Source: Natronobacterium gregoryi SP2
Lineage (GTDB): Archaea > Halobacteriota > Halobacteria > Halobacteriales > Natrialbaceae
Direction of reading: 5' to 3'
DNA length: 64,000 nt
Assembly (NCBI RefSeq): GCF_000230715.2
Contig: NC_019792.1
Coordinates: forward strand, 124,001-188,000
Below the pieces are notes generated by a model. That model saw only the letters and a program-made list of their open reading frames with translations. It had not been told where the DNA came from and searched no databases. The translations under genes and the position numbers were made by a program. Positions 54,463-61,406 of the stretch are shown here, piece by piece. Each line of letters opens with the position of its first letter. Within the stretch, counting starts at the first letter, position 1.

Positions 54463-55866
54463 TTCTATCCGTCTTTAGCTAAGCGAAGAACCACGTGACA
54501 GCAGCGGCTTATCGAGACATCTTTTCGAGAGGAATGAGGAGGCAACGGCTGTGTCCACCAATGCCTCCTCATCTCGGATTATGCGTCGGCTCACTACACT
54601 GTTTCCCTCTGAGTTCCTCGAAGAGCACGCCGAGGAACTCGGCGTGATCGAACGCGACCGCAAGCTCCAGATCCCTGCCCTCGTCTGGGCATTCGTGTTC
54701 GGCTTCGCCGCAGGCGAAAGCCGAACACTCGCTGGCTTCAGACGCAGCTACAACTCGACAGCTGATGAGACGATCTCTCCCGGCGGCTTCTATCACCGGT
54801 TGACGCCGTCTCCCGCAGAGTACTTCCGCGACCTCGTCGAGCGTGGCCTCGACGAGGTCGCTGTCCCTGACACTGTTGACGCCGATATCGACCGATTCAA
54901 GGACGTGATGATCGCTGATGGAACCGTCCTGCGGTTGCACGAGTTCCTTGCCGATGAGTACGAAGCTCGCAAGGAGGAGCAGGCTGGAGCGAAGCTCCAC
55001 CTGCTCCACAATGCCACTGAGCAGACGATAGAACGTCTCGACGTGACTGACGAGAAAACGCACGACAGCACGTTGTTTCACACAGGATCGTGGCTCGAAG
55101 ATCGGCTCGTTCTGTTCGACCGAGCCTACTTCAAGTACCGCCGCTTCGCGTTGATCGATGAGAACGACGGCTACTTCGTGAGTCGGCTGAAAGAGAGCGC
55201 AAATCCGGTCGTAACGGAGGAATTACGGGAATGGCGCGGGCGCGCCATTCCCTTGGAAGGTGAGCAGATCCACGATGTTGTGGATGATCTGCACCGCGAG
55301 TACATCGACGTGGAAGTCGAAGCCGAGTTCGACCGAAGACCGTACGGAGGAACGCAGTCACGCGATACGAAGCGGTTTCGCGTCGTCGGCGTCCGCAAAG
55401 AGGACGCCGACGACTACCACCTGTACATCACGAATCTCCCGAGAGAGGAGTTCCTGCCGTCGAATCTAGGGACGATCTATCGGTGTCGGTGGGAGGTGGA
55501 GTTGCTGTTTCGGGAGTTGAAGACGCAGTACGAACTGGACGAGTTCGACACGACAAAGAAGCATGTTGTCGAAATTCTGCTGTACGCGGCGTTGCTGTCA
55601 CTGCTCGTGAGTCGTGAATTGCTCGATCTGGTCACCGAACAGGCGGACGGTGAGATCGTGTTTCCGCCGGAACGCTGGGCGGCGACCTTCCGGTCGCACG
55701 CCCAGCTCATCCTCCACGAACTTGGCGAATATCTTGGCTACTCGCCGCCACCGCTGCTTGACCGACTGATCGACGACGCACAGAAGATCCACCAGCAACG
55801 CCCAGTGTTACAAGAGACGCTCGCTACCGCTACGCAACCGAGGTGTGAGTCTTAGCTAAAGACGAA
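54463..55866 (+). mobile_element. inner insertion sequence, ISH8-like IS4 family, 1404 bp
   Basis: The element is flanked by a 10-bp target duplication TACTCTATGT (54453-54462 and 55867-55876). Both ends carry CGTCTTTAGCTAAG in opposite orientation (the left copy set about 6 bases in from the boundary, the right copy about 2). Size, duplication length and the transposase type agree with ISH8-group elements. It appears complete and recent. Confidence 0.85.
54551..55855 (+). CDS. IS4-family transposase (ISH8-like), intact
   Basis: A 434-aa DDE transposase. Features include an N-terminal helical domain (FPSEFLEEHAEELGVIERDR), the first catalytic aspartate in FKDVMIADGTVLRLHEF, a middle aspartate in DRLVLFDRAYFKYRRF, and the IS4-type Y-(2)-R-(3)-E-(6)-K signature in YRCRWEVELLFRELKTQYEL. 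The GTG at 54551 is given; an in-frame ATG at 54581 is an alternative. No frameshift or internal stop is seen, so it may still be mobile. It probably acts only on ISH8-type ends. Confidence 0.9.
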   Translation: MSTNASSSRIMRRLTTLFPSEFLEEHAEELGVIERDRKLQIPALVWAFVFGFAAGESRTLAGFRRSYNSTADETISPGGFYHRLTPSPAEYFRDLVERGLDEVAVPDTVDADIDRFKDVMIADGTVLRLHEFLADEYEARKEEQAGAKLHLLHNATEQTIERLDVTDEKTHDSTLFHTGSWLEDRLVLFDRAYFKYRRFALIDENDGYFVSRLKESANPVVTEELREWRGRAIPLEGEQIHDVVDDLHREYIDVEVEAEFDRRPYGGTQSRDTKRFRVVGVRKEDADDYHLYITNLPREEFLPSNLGTIYRCRWEVELLFRELKTQYELDEFDTTKKHVVEILLYAALLSLLVSRELLDLVTEQADGEIVFPPERWAATFRSHAQLILHELGEYLGYSPPPLLDRLIDDAQKIHQQRPVLQETLATATQPRCES

Positions 55867-55962
55867 TACTCTATGTCTCCGGCTCGTTGTTGCAATCACC
55901 AACTACGAGCGAGGAAACGAACCGGGCTGTGAGAAGCTCTGAAATTGAGTCTATGACACGCT

Positions 55963-56511
55963 CTATGTTCCAATCTTCTGAGCGATTTGATTCGAGGGGT
56001 CGTGTGCATTACTGACTGTCCTCGAAAGTTTCTCAGCAAACTCTAATTGATTTCCACCGAGACGCCGTTTCCAGACGGGTTCGCCGTCTGGCGTTTGTAG
56101 TTCGATATATACACTGTCGTCTGGTGTGTCATATGCTTCTATGAACAACGCTATTCCAACAAGCCCCACACAGACCCCGACCATGACGAGAGTGACTTCT
56201 ACGATGTTACTGTCGAACTGTCCAATAAGAGCGAAGGAGATGATGGCGAGAAACAATGAGACTATTCCATACGCAAGCCTCTCCTGATCCACATCGGGTG
56301 TCTTTTGATGTTCGATTTTTGCTCTACTGACCTGATCAAGATATACCGAATTGACGGTTGTCTTGCTATTGTCTCTGCCTGTCGTCTTGAGCGATATCAG
56401 CTGTCTATTCGTCAATACACCCGCTTCCGACTGGGTTTGATAACCGTCTATTGTAGTTTCGTTAGAATCAATGAAGGACTCGAGCCTACTATATTGCTGC
56501 TGAGTTCCCAT
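55963..56511 (-). CDS. membrane protein of unknown function, stop codon touched by IS insertion
   Basis: A 182-aa protein. Residues 1-90 form a soluble domain (MGTQQQYSRLESFIDSNETT; GVLTNRQLISLKT, reminiscent of a PH-like strand). Two membrane helices (YGIVSLFLAIISFALIGQF and VTLVMVGVCVGLVGIALFI) follow, then a beta-rich tail (SVYIELQTPDGEPVWKRRLG). The stop TAG uses a base of the outer IS; before insertion the frame would have ended TAA at the same codon, so the protein is unchanged. It is AT-rich like its neighbours. Function is unknown; similar small two-helix proteins occur in many halophile elements. Confidence 0.65.
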   Translation of the reverse strand: MGTQQQYSRLESFIDSNETTIDGYQTQSEAGVLTNRQLISLKTTGRDNSKTTVNSVYLDQVSRAKIEHQKTPDVDQERLAYGIVSLFLAIISFALIGQFDSNIVEVTLVMVGVCVGLVGIALFIEAYDTPDDSVYIELQTPDGEPVWKRRLGGNQLEFAEKLSRTVSNAHDPSNQIAQKIGT

Positions 56512-56599
56512 TAAAGGCTATACCTGTCGTCACAAAATCATACTTATGGTTATTATTAATGTTGATAACAGTGGGGTCGGATGTTATCTGAACAGACAC

Positions 56600-56890
56600 T
56601 CAGTTATGAGGGACACCTACGGAAGGTTTCGGATGGTTTTCGACATCAAGTTCACCTTCGAGGTACTCTTCTCCTTGATGGGTTATCTCGTACATATTGC
56701 TGTCTTCGACAACGGGAGCGATCAAGCCGACTTGAACAAGCAACTGACATCGCTCTTTGATCCGCCTACGTGTTGCATGAAACTTGATAGTACGAGAGAT
56801 GTGCCGTGGTGTCGACCAGGTGTCCTCTGCTAAGTGTTCGAGTATTCGTTCGTCGAGAGTACACATCCAGCGGGCGGGCTTTCGATTCAT
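56600..56890 (-). CDS. winged-helix DNA-binding protein, PhiH1-repressor-like (second copy)
   Basis: A 96-aa winged-helix protein: ARWMCTLDERILEHLAEDTW, then ISRTIKFHATRRRIKERCQL, then LVQVGLIAPVVEDSNMYEIT and GEEYLEGELD. The start MNRKPARWM with W-x(6)-ERILE is typical of proteins related to the repressor of halovirus PhiH1. Its ATG overlaps the upstream copy's stop by one base (TAATG), so the two are translated together. A role in keeping the element silent is inferred from family and position. Confidence 0.75.
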   Translation of the reverse strand: MNRKPARWMCTLDERILEHLAEDTWSTPRHISRTIKFHATRRRIKERCQLLVQVGLIAPVVEDSNMYEITHQGEEYLEGELDVENHPKPSVGVPHN

Positions 56891-57201
56891 TACGTTTCAG
56901 AGGTCTCACTTGCAGTAGGACCACTTATCGAGCCGTTCTCGTTCAGGTAGACTTCATTTTCAGCATCATATTCCTCGTCGAGATAGGCCTTCCCTCGGTC
57001 GGTGATGGTGTAAACACCGTTTCCGAGGGGTCTAAGGAGGCCATGTTCGGCGAGTTTCTGACATCGACGAGAGACGGACGGTTGAGAGATGCGTATTCCA
57101 TCCCGTTCAGCGAGATCGCCGACACGCCCCGCATCTTCCTCACGGATAATCTCGAGAATGCGATCGTCCCAGATCGTCATCCACGTTCCCGACTGCCTCA
57201 T
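56890..57201 (-). CDS. winged-helix DNA-binding protein, PhiH1-repressor-like (first copy)
   Basis: A 103-aa protein: WMTIWDDRILEIIREEDAGR, then RISQPSVSRRCQKLAEHGLL and RPLGNGVYTITDRGKAYLDE. The recognition helix is around SQPSVSRRCQKL and the wing at GVYTITDRG. This is the commonest form of PhiH1-repressor-like regulator in haloarchaea. It is transcribed away from the integrase operon with a 211-bp gap, the layout expected for a lysogeny switch. The paralogous second copy overlaps its end. Confidence 0.8.
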   Translation of the reverse strand: MRQSGTWMTIWDDRILEIIREEDAGRVGDLAERDGIRISQPSVSRRCQKLAEHGLLRPLGNGVYTITDRGKAYLDEEYDAENEVYLNENGSISGPTASETSET

Positions 57202-57412
57202 TGTAATACACTACAGGATAGATCAACCTATTATTCAGGAATTAGTTGACTCTGTCTATCTGAGTCAGATATGATTTAGCGATACATTTTTGTATAGCTA
57301 ATTCATTATGAGTGGTACGGAGCTGTCAGTTGGGCTGAAGATGGCTCTTGTTGGCAGGTGAAGACGGGCGGCGCTGGCACGCCACCCAGAAGGTAGCTCC
57401 GTGGATCAGGTC
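57202..57412. promoter_or_regulatory. divergent control region between repressors and integrase operon
   Basis: AT-rich in its left half. TGACTC (57247-57252) and GAGTCA (57262-57267) form an inverted repeat with a 9-base spacer, and TACATTTTTGTA (57283-57294) is a second small palindrome overlapping TATA-like DNA. They are candidate operators for the winged-helix repressors. A 17-codon frame near 57,309 looks fortuitous. Further right the DNA becomes GC-rich (hairpin-prone GGGGCGTACGCCCC lies just inside the next gene). Confidence 0.45.
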
Positions 57413-57604
57413 ATGAACTACGGAACTTCCGTGGGGCGTACGCCCCACGCACGGCAAGAGGCATCACCCACAAATAGGTCTGACGCTCGGTGTAGCTGCG
57501 GCGCTCGAGCGGACGGCTACGACGTCCAACGCGACGAACCAGTGTGTACTGGTTGCGCGATTGACGACCACGTAGTCACTCGGGACGGGGAGGAGGTGGC
57601 CTAA
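57413..57604 (+). CDS. small zinc-finger protein, first gene of the integrase operon
   Basis: A 63-aa protein from the ATG at 57413 (a GTG at 57401 is also possible). After a polar N terminus (MNYGTSVGRTPHARQEASPT) it has RCSCGARADGYDVQRD and VCTGCAIDD: C-x-C...C-x2-C, one zinc site. Two bases separate it from the following gene. SNJ2-type integrases need small co-transcribed accessory proteins for integration, and this is one of three candidates here. Confidence 0.58.
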   Translation: MNYGTSVGRTPHARQEASPTNRSDARCSCGARADGYDVQRDEPVCTGCAIDDHVVTRDGEEVA

Positions 57605-57605
57605 G

Positions 57606-58079
57606 ATGGGCGACTACGGCCTCTACTCCTGCGACACGCCCGGCTGCGACAACCTCAAAGAAGTCGTCACGCCCGACGGCTACGTCTGTCACGACTGTTC
57701 GGACGAGCTGGCGGAAGGGTACGAAGCGGAACCCGAACTCATCGCCGACGGCGGCACCGCGTGGGGCGACCTCACCGGTTTCCAGCGTGACGTGCTCGAG
57801 GCGATCGCCCAGCTCGAGCGCACCGACGACGATTCCTACGGTCTTGCGATCAAGGAACGCCTTGAGCCGCAGTACGGCGAGGTTCTCCACGGGCGGCTGT
57901 ACCAGAACCTCGATGCGCTCGTCGACGACGATCTCCTCGAGCGCGACGACATTGACGGTCGGACGAACAGCTACACGTTGACAACTGCGGCTGCAGCGAT
58001 GCTCGAGGAGAGTATCTACCGACGCGCCGACGCCTGTGGGCTTCAGGTCGCAGCTACGGACGGTGGTTTCGATGAGTGA
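57606..58079 (+). CDS. PadR-like winged-helix protein with N-terminal zinc ribbon
   Basis: A 157-aa regulator. Residues 1-35 carry SCDTPGCDNLKEVV and YVCHDCSDEL, a four-cysteine zinc ribbon. Residues ~55-135 are a PadR-type winged helix: DLTGFQRDVLEAIAQLERTD, SYGLAIKERLEPQYGEVLHG, RLYQNLDALVDDDLLERDDI, then the wing (TNSYTLT). In haloarchaeal elements such proteins accompany integrases, where they may bind att or promoter DNA as directionality or regulatory factors. It overlaps the next gene by 8 bp. Confidence 0.78.
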   Translation: MGDYGLYSCDTPGCDNLKEVVTPDGYVCHDCSDELAEGYEAEPELIADGGTAWGDLTGFQRDVLEAIAQLERTDDDSYGLAIKERLEPQYGEVLHGRLYQNLDALVDDDLLERDDIDGRTNSYTLTTAAAAMLEESIYRRADACGLQVAATDGGFDE

Positions 58080-58563
58080 CGAAGCCCGCGTGACGGGCCT
58101 GTGTCCGACCGTCGACGGCTACGTACTCGCCGAGCGAGACGGCGACGAAGCGACGTGTCTCATCTGTGGCGAAGCGGTCGAACCCGTCCACCCCGAGACC
58201 AGTGGGGGTAACAACACGAACGGTCTCGAGGGAGACGGGACGAACCGCAATCCGGCCATTCAGCCCGAACGAGACGATGTCGAACGTCGGAGGCCGTACG
58301 CCGTCTACGGTAACGGAGCTGCCGAGCAGGCAATCGACGCGATCACCGAAGAACGCATCCTTCGGCTTCACTTCGATGGCGACGAGGTGCCGTTCTACGC
58401 CGATCACCGCCGAACCGACGACGGACTCCGGTACGCCCGTGATGGATTCCCGCGGTTCGACACCTCGCCTGCAGAGATCGGCTACGGCATGGCGAACGCC
58501 GTCTTCTACGAGTTCGTCCCACTCGAGGAGAGCCTCTTTGCCAACGACGGAGGTGACGCATGA
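58072..58563 (+). CDS. integrase-operon accessory protein with a CxxC zinc site
   Basis: A 163-aa protein starting MSDEARVTGLCPTVDGYVLA. It has an N-terminal C...C-x2-C cluster (GLCPTVDG, then TCLICGEAVEP), a low-complexity linker (about 45-75), and a C-terminal domain ERILRLHFDGDEVPFYADHR ... PRFDTSPAEIGYGMANAVFY that I do not recognise. The ATG at 58072 lies inside the previous gene's end, and its stop overlaps the integrase ATG by 4 bp, so production is coupled. It fits the position of the small accessory proteins of the SNJ2 integration system; homology is not established. Confidence 0.62.
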   Translation: MSDEARVTGLCPTVDGYVLAERDGDEATCLICGEAVEPVHPETSGGNNTNGLEGDGTNRNPAIQPERDDVERRRPYAVYGNGAAEQAIDAITEERILRLHFDGDEVPFYADHRRTDDGLRYARDGFPRFDTSPAEIGYGMANAVFYEFVPLEESLFANDGGDA

Positions 58564-59645
58564 GCGACGATCTCGAGCCACTTGCGCCCGACGAAGCACT
58601 CGACATGTGGATCGATCGTCTCGAGGCCACACGAGCGGACGCGACACTTGAGAGTTACCGTTATCGGATGGAATCGTTCGTTCAGTGGTGTGAAGACGAG
58701 GGAATCGACAATCTCAATGACCTCACGAGCCGTGACATCTTCCGATTCGACTCGAGCCGCCGGAGTAAGGGGCTGTCAGTCGCTACGTTGAACACGCAAC
58801 TCGGGACGCTGAAGCTGTTCATTCGCTTCTGTGCCCGACTCGACGCAGTGCCGAACGAACTCCCGGCGAAAGTCGAAGTGCCGTCTGTCGAACTGGCCGA
58901 CCGAGTGAACGACGAGCTGCTCTCTGCCGAGCGAGCCGAGACGATTCGTGCGGAATTGCACCGATACAAGCGGGCATCCCGCCGACAGGCGATGTTCGAA
59001 CTGCTGTGGCACACGGGGTGTCGCCTCGGTGGGCTCCGGGCACTCGACCTGGACGACTGTTTCTTCGAACAGGACGACCTCGAGCGACTTCGCCACCAGG
59101 ACGACATAGATCACGAGGCACTCGAGAACGTCGACCCGCCGTTCGTCTACTTCCGCCATCGGGAGGGGACGCCGCTGAAGAACAAGCAGGCGGGTGAACG
59201 CCCTGTTGCACTCTCGCAAGAAGTTGCCGATTGCGTGCAGGAGTACATCGACGTGAATCGGGTCGAACGCGACGATGAAAACGACCGTCGGCCGCTGTTC
59301 GCGACCGAGAAAGGGGATCGCGGGCGAGTTTCGAAGGCGAGCATTCGCCGTGAGATCTACATCCTTACCCAGCCCTGTCGGTTCGGGTCGTGCCCCCACG
59401 ACCGTAACCCGGAGACGTGCGAGGCATTGAAACACGGGTTCGAATCCAGGTGTCCCTCGAGTCGGTCACCGCATCCGATTCGAACTGGTGCGGTAACGCA
59501 CATGCGAGACGAAGGCTGGCCGCCTGAAGTCGTCGCAGAGCGAGTGAACGCTACCCCTGAAGTGATCAGGGAGCACTACGACCACCCCGACCCGATCCGG
59601 CGGATGCAGTCGCGCCGAGACTTTCTCGCGGAGGACCCAGAATGA
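58560..59645 (+). CDS. int: tyrosine recombinase / integrase (IntSNJ2-type)
   Basis: A 361-aa site-specific recombinase. An N-terminal core-binding domain (ADATLESYRYRMESFVQWCE) is followed by the catalytic domain. It has first arginine in HTGCRLGGLRALDL (near residue 155), a lysine-bearing beta hairpin (TPLKNKQAGERPVAL), H-x2-R in PHPIRTGAVTHMRDEGW, and the nucleophile tyrosine in VIREHYDHPDPI close to the end. The gene ends 44 bases before attR. A short cysteine/histidine segment (CRFGSCPHDRNPETCEALKH) before the catalytic HxxR resembles a zinc-binding insert, as seen in IntSNJ2-like proteins of haloarchaea. Coupled overlap with the accessory gene supports a SNJ2-like operon. Confidence 0.9.
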   Translation: MSDDLEPLAPDEALDMWIDRLEATRADATLESYRYRMESFVQWCEDEGIDNLNDLTSRDIFRFDSSRRSKGLSVATLNTQLGTLKLFIRFCARLDAVPNELPAKVEVPSVELADRVNDELLSAERAETIRAELHRYKRASRRQAMFELLWHTGCRLGGLRALDLDDCFFEQDDLERLRHQDDIDHEALENVDPPFVYFRHREGTPLKNKQAGERPVALSQEVADCVQEYIDVNRVERDDENDRRPLFATEKGDRGRVSKASIRREIYILTQPCRFGSCPHDRNPETCEALKHGFESRCPSSRSPHPIRTGAVTHMRDEGWPPEVVAERVNATPEVIREHYDHPDPIRRMQSRRDFLAEDPE

Positions 59646-59689
59646 GCAGCCCCATCCGGCATATTGTGCGTACCGCTCGAATCGTCGCG

Positions 59690-59705
59690 CTCGGCGGTCC
59701 CACTT
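59690..59705 (+). repeat. attR: second copy of the 16-bp core
   Basis: CTCGGCGGTCCCACTT is identical to 31778-31793. The bases before it (ATCGTCGCG) no longer match the tRNA T arm, so this copy is only the displaced tRNA end. DNA right of it has no integrated-element features. Confidence 0.88.
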
Positions 59706-60201
59706 CGAATTATCTAACTGGTGAAATTCGATATCGAAAGGTCGTGTTGTTCCAAATTTCTCGGGGCGTTCTTACGAGCAAATACGGGGAGCGGGTGAAC
59801 TGGTAGAGTTTGACAGACCTACAGACACTGAGTCTGATTCTTTCTCTCGTCCCCGAGCACATGCGGCAGTAATGAATCAGCTTGCCGATGTCAAGAATTC
59901 TAATTCGGACCGATCTGCCGACCGCGGGACACTGTATGATCAGTCTCGGATTATCGCTGCGAGTTCCGTTGCCGTCGAATCTGACGACTGCATGCCGGTG
60001 TGCGGTGCTGATCACGCAGTGACTCTACGTCCCGGTAGATGGCGTCGTTCAAAGTCGCTGGTTCTAACAGGGTGGGCGGGCTGGTGTGCTGGTCGGCAAG
60101 GCCTGGTCGTCGTTTTGGCGACCGGTTCGAACTGCGAAGTAGCGTGTGTTGGTCCTCGGATATCGGCAGCTGTGGCCGCTTCGAGAGGGTTTCACGCGGT
60201 C
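59706..60201. other. intergenic region right of attR, no gene seen
   Basis: About 500 bases with mixed composition. Open frames on both strands lack starts, motifs and acidic composition. One plus-strand frame from 59,872 overlaps the true minus-strand zinc-finger gene and is rejected. Nothing convincing was found. Confidence 0.5.
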
Positions 60202-60402
60202 TTAGATTTCGGAGCGTTCGCGTTCGTCGTCTGGACTGGGGACGGACACGCTACTTTCGAGCACTTCGAACGTCTCACAGCCACAGGAACACTCCACGCC
60301 GGTCCCGATCGGTCGGATCGATCCATCAGACCACACCTGGACTGCGAGGGCGTTTCCACACTCCGTACAGATCGCTGCGGCCCGCTGCGGTTGCTCACCC
60401 AT
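60202..60402 (-). CDS. small zinc-finger protein
   Basis: A 66-aa protein, MGEQPQRAAAICTECGNALA, then VECSCGCETFEVLE and an acidic tail. CTEC and CSCGC make a two-knuckle zinc ribbon of the kind called CPxCG-related small zinc fingers in haloarchaea; many affect biofilm, swarming or stress responses, but this one is uncharacterised. The ATG at 60400-60402 is preferred to a start ten codons upstream. It belongs to the chromosome just outside attR. Confidence 0.7.
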   Translation of the reverse strand: MGEQPQRAAAICTECGNALAVQVWSDGSIRPIGTGVECSCGCETFEVLESSVSVPSPDDERERSEI

Positions 60403-60503
60403 CGATCTCCCTAAACTGCCGGGCTTCATCAACGTTTTTCAAGTTTCGTGATCGGTCGCGAGCGACGACATTCGGCGGCTCGAGGGAGTCTACGGTATCG
60501 GGG

Positions 60504-60511
60504 GATTTATT
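60504..60511 (+). promoter_or_regulatory. TATA-like box of the Nmad3-like gene
   Basis: GATTTATTC is centred about 28 bases before the ATG at 60536, supporting leaderless transcription from that ATG rather than the GTG two codons upstream. Confidence 0.5.
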
Positions 60512-60535
60512 CACCGGCCGTCGCATCCAGTGCAC

Positions 60536-61357
60536 ATGACGGTCGTTCTCGCAGGGATCGGTGCCGACAGCACTAACCTCGGCGCGTTAGGGCCATTGTA
60601 CGACGACGGACAGTTCGAGTACGTTCCGATCCCTGAGAAAACCCGGGAAACAACCGAGTCCGAAACGCTCGGTTCCTGGAAGTTCCGCAACGACGATCGT
60701 ACTGCGGCCGATCTCACGACGCGGATCAAGCCACAGCCGATTCAGGAAGACGAGCGAGTCGTCACCGGCGACGACCTCGAGTCCTGGCCGCTCCATCGCG
60801 ATCCCAACTTCGAGACGCTCACCTACGGTGAACATCGCACGAGTGGCTACGTCTCCCGGCTACGGGCACTCGGTCCTGGAGATGTCGTCGGCTTCTACGC
60901 CGGACTACGCCGTCCCGAAGGTGACCGCGCCCATCGCTATCTGATCGGCTACTTCACGGTCGACGCAGTCGACGTCGTCACTCCTGAAACGCCGCCCGAC
61001 GAACGGGCAGCCATCCTCGAGACTCACTCCGACAACGCACACGCAAAGCGGGTACGTGACGGCGACCTCTATCTCGAGAAGACGGTCGTGATCGTCGCCG
61101 GCCGCGAGCCGGGTGGACTCTTCGACCGCCACCCGATCCGACTCAGTGAGTACTACGTGAAGCCGGGGAACGAGCGGCCGCAGTACTACCTCCGCGACGA
61201 GATTGGAGACGGCTGGAACGTCACTGCCGGTGGCGAGAACATGATGTTCAAGCCAGCCTACCGCTGTGAACTGTCAAGTGACGAGTTCGTCGACCGTGTC
61301 GGAGTGCCGGGCGACCGTTTGGGCGAGCTATTGGAGTCGGTTTCGGCCGACGAGTGA
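60536..61357 (+). CDS. Nmad3-like protein (nucleotide modification associated domain 3)
   Basis: A 273-aa soluble protein. The start TVVLAGIGADSTNLGALGPL, then YDDGQFEYVPIPEKTRE, and the later SWPLHRDPNFETLTYGEHR and RALGPGDVVGFYAGLRRPE match the pattern I recall for Nmad3. That domain was predicted in genomic surveys of DNA base-modification systems; its biochemical activity is not established. Strand-rich segments (YLIGYFTVDAVDVV, LEKTVVIVAGREP) and WNVTAGGENMMFKPAYR near the end complete the fold. The ATG is chosen from the TATA position. It lies 830 bp outside attR, so it may be a chromosomal gene or cargo of an older element at this tRNA. Confidence 0.68.
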   Translation: MTVVLAGIGADSTNLGALGPLYDDGQFEYVPIPEKTRETTESETLGSWKFRNDDRTAADLTTRIKPQPIQEDERVVTGDDLESWPLHRDPNFETLTYGEHRTSGYVSRLRALGPGDVVGFYAGLRRPEGDRAHRYLIGYFTVDAVDVVTPETPPDERAAILETHSDNAHAKRVRDGDLYLEKTVVIVAGREPGGLFDRHPIRLSEYYVKPGNERPQYYLRDEIGDGWNVTAGGENMMFKPAYRCELSSDEFVDRVGVPGDRLGELLESVSADE

Positions 61358-61406
61358 TCAGGCGACCCAGTCAGTTTCTTGTAGTGATAGGTCGAACTCT
61401 CCGAGA

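Larger units (their letters stand above)
53536..55942 (+). pseudogene. DDE transposase of the outer IS, broken by a stop codon and an IS insertion
   Basis: The joined frame encodes about 330 codons: 53536-54462 plus 55877-55942. DDE residues are visible in YSIDSTHIEAIQ, MLGDSAYDILDW and RTGVERTNDA, and the end continues after the inner IS as LRLVVAITNYERGNEPGCEK. Two lesions inactivate it. An in-frame TAA occurs at 54100-54102 (after FTPAKQAD, with the frame unchanged downstream). The inner IS is inserted after codon 309. The general pattern is IS4/IS5-like (PF01609 type); I cannot assign the ISfinder family. Confidence 0.85.
53487..55963 (+). mobile_element. outer insertion sequence (about 1063 bp), itself interrupted
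   Basis: Terminal inverted repeats GAGCGTGTCATAGA are exact at 53487-53500 and, complementary, at 55950-55963. A 5-bp target duplication TATGT flanks them (53482-53486 and 55964-55968). Removing the nested 1404-bp element and its 10-bp duplication leaves about 1063 bp with one DDE transposase gene. Insertion occurred inside the stop codon of the downstream membrane protein gene. Confidence 0.85.
31778..59705. mobile_element. integrated pleolipovirus-like provirus / genomic island in tRNA-Pro
   Basis: A 27.9-kb element bounded by 16-bp direct repeats (tRNA 3' end on the left; just past an integrase gene on the right). Contents fit a haloarchaeal provirus: compact coupled genes, many small zinc-finger proteins, winged-helix repressors resembling PhiH1 repressor, an SNJ2-type integrase operon, and a minus-strand structural operon. 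The order of that operon (small membrane proteins, large Tat-exported anchored spike, membrane proteins, P-loop ATPase) resembles pleolipoviruses. It also carries three DNA methyltransferase systems and nested IS elements. At nearly 28 kb it is bigger than most pleolipoviruses, so it may be a composite of a provirus and cargo. No head, tail or portal genes were seen. Confidence 0.82.

Noticed and set aside
57309-57362. A 17-codon frame in the control region before the integrase operon
   Set aside because: Too short, no ribosome binding sequence and no coupling to the next gene.
31778-59705. A tailed (caudovirus) provirus
   Set aside because: No terminase, portal, capsid protease, tape-measure or tail proteins; the largest virion candidate is a membrane-anchored spike.
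60030-60170. A possible second tRNA right of attR
   Set aside because: The GGTTCGAAC-like stretch near 60,124 looks like a T loop, but no acceptor stem or anticodon arm can be folded around it.
59872-60414. A 180-codon plus-strand frame right of attR
   Set aside because: Its composition is not haloarchaeal-protein-like and it overlaps a well-supported zinc-finger gene on the other strand.
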